Positions 37,016 to 40,049 of a stretch of 40,049 bases of DNA are shown here, piece by piece; the first letter of the stretch is position 1, and each line of letters starts with the position of its first letter. A program made the translations under genes and the position numbers. Source of the stretch: a virus; the IMG/VR virus record IMGVR_UViG_3300027777_000068, positions 1-40,049 of that record; one strand, given 5' to 3'. A model generated the notes under the pieces. That model was not told the origin of the DNA and ran no database searches. It was given only the letters and a program-made list of their open reading frames with translations.

Positions 37016-37894
37016 ATGGAAATATTAAAATTAGGATCAAAAGGAGAAGACGTTAAAAAACTCCAAGAATATTTAGACTTAAAAGTCGACGGAGAATTCG
37101 GACCAATGACAGAAAGGGCGGTTAAAGATTTTCAAAGGAAACATATAATTTCAGTTGATGGTGTTGTTGGAAAAAAAACATGGGAAGCTATGGGATATGT
37201 TTCAACAGATTTATCTGAAAACAAAAACCAAGCAAAAGGTTTAGAAATTAAACAACACTTTTTACCTATTGGTGAATATAAAAGCCAAAAAACAAAAAAA
37301 GAATGGGTATTTCTTCATCACACAGCAGGTTGGGAAAATCCAATTAAAACAATTGATGCATGGGCAAACGATAAAAGAGGTCCAATTGCTACCGAATTTG
37401 TTTTAGGTGGTCAAAACATTAGAACATGTGATAAAACTTACGATGGAGTTATGGTTCAAGCATTTCCAACAGGACACTACGCATGGCATTTAGGAACAGG
37501 ATCAAATAAATTACATAGTTGTTCAGTAGGATTAGAAGTTTGTAATTTTGGTCAATTAAAAGACGGAAAAACTTATGTTGGAACGGTTGCTCATCAAGCA
37601 CAGATTGTAAAACTAGCAAAACCATTTCGAGGTCATCAATTTTGGCACAAATATTCTGACTTACAAATAACCGGAATTAAAGATTGGTTATTGTTTATTG
37701 CTGATCGTGATGATATCGACATTAGAAAAGGACTTGTTGAATTAATTCATAAAAAAGGTGCGGACGCTTTTGATCACTTTGATCTTTCACTGGTGGAAAA
37801 AACAAGAGGACTTTGGACACACACAAATGTCAGAAAAGATAAAGTGGATATGTTTCCACAACCAGAATTAATAGATATGTTATTAACTCTTTAA
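37016..37894 (+). CDS. Peptidoglycan-binding N-acetylmuramoyl-L-alanine amidase (endolysin-like)
   Basis: 292 residues. Residues 1-60 are a PG_binding_1 domain: LKLGSKGEDVKKLQEYLDLK, then DGEFGPMTERAVKDFQRKHI. Residues about 85-240 are an amidase_2-type zinc amidase: EWVFLHHTAGWENP (His ligands), QAFPTGHYAWHLGTGSN, SCSVGLEVCNFG and FRGHQFWHKYSDL. The C-terminus includes a segment with GLWTHTNVRKDKVDMFPQPE, typical of these enzymes. It cuts the amide bond between muramic acid and the stem peptide, for lysis or entry. No signal peptide is visible, so a holin or virion route is needed. Confidence 0.92.
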   Translation: MEILKLGSKGEDVKKLQEYLDLKVDGEFGPMTERAVKDFQRKHIISVDGVVGKKTWEAMGYVSTDLSENKNQAKGLEIKQHFLPIGEYKSQKTKKEWVFLHHTAGWENPIKTIDAWANDKRGPIATEFVLGGQNIRTCDKTYDGVMVQAFPTGHYAWHLGTGSNKLHSCSVGLEVCNFGQLKDGKTYVGTVAHQAQIVKLAKPFRGHQFWHKYSDLQITGIKDWLLFIADRDDIDIRKGLVELIHKKGADAFDHFDLSLVEKTRGLWTHTNVRKDKVDMFPQPELIDMLLTL

Positions 37895-37900
37895 AAAATT

Positions 37901-37928
37901 AAAACCCCTTCTTAAAAGTTGGGGTTTT
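37901..37928 (+). terminator. Rho-independent terminator
   Basis: AAAACCCC and GGGGTTTT enclose an inner CTT/AAG pairing, followed by six T. It ends the amidase transcript. Confidence 0.85.
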
Positions 37929-37955
37929 TTATTTGATATTTCTTTTAATTTTTAT

Positions 37956-37963
37956 TATATTTG
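37956..37963 (+). promoter_or_regulatory. Bacteroidetes-type -7 box TATATTTG
   Basis: TATATTTG lies 6 nt before the ATG at 37970. Confidence 0.65.
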
Positions 37964-37969
37964 TTGGGT

Positions 37970-38107
37970 ATGAAAAAAATTAAAATAGACCTAAAAAAAG
38001 TTATCAAGGTTAAACCAAAAACAATAAAAGAAGGCCCTGATGTCGGACCACTATTTGTAATGATTTTAGGATTTTTACTTGGAATGATTTTGATTTCAAT
38101 AATTTAA
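37970..38107 (+). CDS. 45-residue membrane peptide
   Basis: A basic N-terminus (MKKIKIDLKKVIKVKPKTIK) and a C-terminal membrane helix (GPLFVMILGFLLGMILISII). It has its own promoter and lies directly after the amidase terminator. A tail-anchored-like topology is likely. Position near the amidase might suggest a lysis accessory, but nothing more supports that. Confidence 0.6.
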   Translation: MKKIKIDLKKVIKVKPKTIKEGPDVGPLFVMILGFLLGMILISII

Positions 38108-38117
38108 AAAAAATAAT

Positions 38118-38125
38118 TAAATTTG
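38118..38125 (+). promoter_or_regulatory. Bacteroidetes-type -7 box TAAATTTG
   Basis: TAAATTTG fits TAnnTTTG and lies exactly 4 nt before the ATG at 38130. Confidence 0.65.
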
Positions 38126-38129
38126 TATT

Positions 38130-38822
38130 ATGATACTAACAATATTAAGCGACACTCACAACAAACACAAACACGTCACAGGTGATTTGAAGGGTGGTGA
38201 TATTTTGATTTGTGCAGGAGATATTTCTTCTATGGGATATGAGCATGAGATTCGTGAGTTTGCGAAGTGGTATAATAGTTTGGATAATTACACAACTAAA
38301 GTTTTTATTGCTGGAAATCACGATTGGGGATTTCAAAATAATGCTGAAAAAACTAAAGAGATTTTAGAAACATATAAAGACATTAAATACCTTGAAGATG
38401 AGTATTTGGGTATTATAGATGGTGGCGAACCTGAAATTAAAATTTGGGGTAGTCCTTGGCAACCTGAGTTTTATAATTGGGCGTTTAACTTACCTAAAGG
38501 TGGGTGGGAATTGGAACAAAAATGGAAAGATATTCCTGATGATACAGATATTTTAATTACTCACGGTCCAGCTTGGGGTATGTTAGATGATGTTGAAGGT
38601 CGTCGTGGACAACATTTGGGTTGTGAATTGCTTGCCGATCGAATTAAACAAATTAAACCAAAGATTCACATTTGCGGACATATTCATAGTGGATATGGTT
38701 ATTATTATGACGGACATACACATTACTTTAATGCGTCAGTATTGAATGAACGATACCTTTATTCTCAACTGCCTTGGCACATTGATTGGAATCCAATAAC
38801 AAATGAGGTTAGTTTTTTATAA
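38130..38822 (+). CDS. Calcineurin-like metallophosphoesterase
   Basis: 230 residues. The five motifs are ILSDTHNKH (D-x-H), LICAGDISSMG (GD), VFIAGNHDWGF (GNHD), LITHGPAWGMLDD (GH-like) and KIHICGHIHSGYGYY (GHxH). The metal ligands are all present. The layout is closest to the YfcE/MPPED-type single-domain enzymes, which cleave phosphodiesters or phosphomonoesters. A role in nucleotide or cyclic phosphate turnover is possible. It has its own leaderless-type promoter. Confidence 0.92.
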   Translation: MILTILSDTHNKHKHVTGDLKGGDILICAGDISSMGYEHEIREFAKWYNSLDNYTTKVFIAGNHDWGFQNNAEKTKEILETYKDIKYLEDEYLGIIDGGEPEIKIWGSPWQPEFYNWAFNLPKGGWELEQKWKDIPDDTDILITHGPAWGMLDDVEGRRGQHLGCELLADRIKQIKPKIHICGHIHSGYGYYYDGHTHYFNASVLNERYLYSQLPWHIDWNPITNEVSFL

Positions 38823-38840
38823 CTAATCTCATTTTTGATA

Positions 38841-38849
38841 TATTTATAA
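38841..38849 (+). promoter_or_regulatory. TATTTATAA late-type promoter motif
   Basis: TATATTTATAATAAAA lies 13 nt before the ATG at 38863. It is almost identical to the motif before 1620. Confidence 0.5.
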
Positions 38850-38862
38850 TAAAATATATATT

Positions 38863-39372
38863 ATGAGTAAATTAGATTTAACAGAAAAACTTAAAGAAGA
38901 GTTAAAAAGAAGAAATCTTTGGGAACAAGAAGATGATGACGATGATGACCAAAAAGAAAACGATGATACTGATGAAAATGAAGATCAAACTTCTTCAAGC
39001 CATAACGAAGATTTTTGTGAAATGGTTTGTCAATTATTACATTCACAAACACAAGTTCATATTTTCCATTTAGGAACAAATTCATATGCAGAACACAAAG
39101 CTCTTCAAAAATACTATGAAGGAATTGATGAGCTTGTTGATAGTTTAATTGAATCTTTTCAAGGAAAATACGGACTTTTAAAAAATTATAAGTCATATAA
39201 AAATCAAACTTATAAAAACAAAAATCAAGTTTTAAAATACTTTACAAGTTTATTAAACACAATAGAAGAAAAAAGAGATTGTTGTGAAGATACTTACATT
39301 CAAAATCAAATTGACGGAATTCAAGAATTGATCTATTCGACAATGTATAAGTTGAAGTTTTTAAAGAGGTAA
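38863..39372 (+). CDS. Leader-bearing Dps/ferritin-like protein (DUF5856-type)
   Basis: 169 residues. MSKLDLTEKLKEELKRRNLW ends with LWEQ, an (L)-x-E-Q site at residue 21. An acidic, Ser-rich linker (EDDDDDDQKENDDTDENEDQ) follows. Residues about 50-168 form a four-helix bundle: CQLLHSQTQVHIFHLGTNSY, AEHKALQKYYEGIDELVDSL, IESFQGKYG and the LKYFTSLLNTIEEKRDCCED helix. The H-x-x-H and A-E-H-K-A-L ... Y-Y-E pattern is Dps-like and fits the phage DUF5856 family. Its leader suggests a packaged ferritin-like protein. The 3' end overlaps the convergent gene by 12 nt. Confidence 0.75.
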   Translation: MSKLDLTEKLKEELKRRNLWEQEDDDDDDQKENDDTDENEDQTSSSHNEDFCEMVCQLLHSQTQVHIFHLGTNSYAEHKALQKYYEGIDELVDSLIESFQGKYGLLKNYKSYKNQTYKNKNQVLKYFTSLLNTIEEKRDCCEDTYIQNQIDGIQELIYSTMYKLKFLKR

Positions 39373-40049
39373 TCTTCCGTTATATAAAACAAGATAACCA
39401 TTTGAAAAGTCCAAATTTTCTAAATCAAATTCATATTCAATTTCATCAACTGTATAATCACCTGACCATTTTGCTATTCTAAAATAAGGCTGTATTAAGA
39501 CTCTAGTTTTATAGACTTTTTCATTTATCAATTCACCTTCATCAAAAATTAAGTCCAAATTATTTAGTGTGTAAACTGAAGAATTTACTTCATTAACTAA
39601 TAGTTCGTCAGTTTCTACTTCGCCTGAACCATTACAATCATTACATTCAAAATGACCATCACCACCACAACTATCACATGTATAAGAACCACGACCTTGG
39701 CAATCTTCACAAGTTACGTGACTATCTCCATTACAAGTTTCGCATCTTTGTCCATCTTCATCTTCACCTGAACCACCACAATCATCACAAGTAACAACTC
39801 CTTCACCATCACATTCTCTACAATCTTCTGTTCCTGATCCATCGCAATAGTCACAATCTTCTCTTCCGTGACCATAGCAATTTCCACAGTCTTCTAATTT
39901 ATAACCATCATTTTCAAATTCTGAAAAAAAATATCCTTTTAAATTTTCTAAAACATACTTTACTGATTTTGCAGCGTCACCATTTTTATTATAAAGATAA
40001 ATTGAAAAAATTAAGTATAGTTCTTCAGAACCATTTAATTTAGAAAGAT
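39361..40049 (-). CDS. Protein with eight DnaJ-like CxxCxGxG motifs (5' end outside window)
   Basis: The minus-strand frame is open from the window edge to the TAA at 39361-39363, about 229 residues; shorter starts such as the TTG near 39558 ignore the zinc-motif region. Residues about 55-140 carry eight CxxCxGx(G/S) motifs: CGNCYGHG, CDYCDGSG, CRECDGEG, CDDCGGSG, CETCNGDS, CEDCQGRG, CDSCGGDG and CNDCNGSG. DnaJ has four, so this would bind about four zinc ions. There is no J domain in view. The C-terminal 90 residues form an unrecognised domain (VLIQPYFRIAKWSGDYTVDE). It may act as a zinc-bearing scaffold; function unknown. Confidence 0.75.
   Translation of the reverse strand, partial: LSKLNGSEELYLIFSIYLYNKNGDAAKSVKYVLENLKGYFFSEFENDGYKLEDCGNCYGHGREDCDYCDGSGTEDCRECDGEGVVTCDDCGGSGEDEDGQRCETCNGDSHVTCEDCQGRGSYTCDSCGGDGHFECNDCNGSGEVETDELLVNEVNSSVYTLNNLDLIFDEGELINEKVYKTRVLIQPYFRIAKWSGDYTVDEIEYEFDLENLDFSNGYLVLYNGRLPL

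Overview
The window looks like part of a large, AT-rich tailed-phage genome (or a phage contig from a metagenome) whose host is a Bacteroidetes bacterium. Phage evidence: dozens of short, tightly packed, often overlapping genes (ATGA and TAATG junctions), no housekeeping genes, and a typical phage set: thymidylate synthase, a DUF3310-type protein, a GIY-YIG endonuclease, an orphan DNA methyltransferase, an amidase endolysin, an RNA ligase, a PcfJ-like protein, and a family of proteins sharing short N-terminal leaders. Host evidence: TAnnTTTG promoter boxes of the Bacteroidetes type, no visible Shine-Dalgarno sequences, lipoproteins of Bacteroidetes style, and a giant secreted protein ending in a type IX secretion (T9SS) sorting domain. 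No tRNA, terminase, portal, major capsid or polymerase gene is visible here.

Layout. 1-3.2 kb: probable virion or late genes carrying an 'ITESQ'-type leader. 3.2-5.2 kb: a DUF932-like protein, a glutaredoxin and small genes. 5.2-7.9 kb (minus strand): unknown acidic proteins, a tiny Gln-rich protein and a GIY-YIG endonuclease. 8-12 kb: unknown structural-type proteins, then a translationally coupled cassette with a class II glutamine synthetase, an EamA-like membrane protein and DUF3310. 12-14.7 kb: methyltransferase, DUF192, NUDIX and lipoprotein. 14.8-18.5 kb: four consecutive leader-bearing proteins (annexin-like, peptidoglycan-binding, Thr/Pro-rich, HELKH metallopeptidase-like) and an RlpA-like protein. 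18.7-22.7 kb: the T9SS protein. 23-33 kb: many small unknown genes plus an RNA-repair pair (cPPR-like protein and Rnl5-like ligase), an AAA ATPase, an Smr-domain protein and a PcfJ-like protein. 33.3-34.2 kb: two tandem paralogous genes, each ending in repeats with exact 36-nt repeat / 30-nt spacer geometry. 34.4-38.8 kb: thymidylate synthase, small phage proteins, amidase and metallophosphoesterase. 38.9-40 kb: a leader-bearing Dps-like protein and, convergent to it, a partial protein with eight DnaJ-like zinc motifs.

Three things stand out. (1) The twin 36/30 repeat arrays at 33598-33752 and 34043-34195 look like mini-CRISPR arrays read in frame by their host genes; read on the minus strand they resemble, from memory, type VI-B (Cas13b) repeats. 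(2) About ten unrelated proteins share a short N-terminal leader ending in (L/I)-x-E, often followed by Q, as in the capsid-targeting peptides cut by T4-type prohead proteases; these may be proteins packaged in the head and ejected into the host. (3) Two promoter grammars are visible: TAnnTTTG placed exactly 4 nt before the start codon (leaderless mRNA), and TATTTAT(A/T)A before leader-bearing and lysis-type genes. Functions are inferred by reading motifs; no database search was possible.
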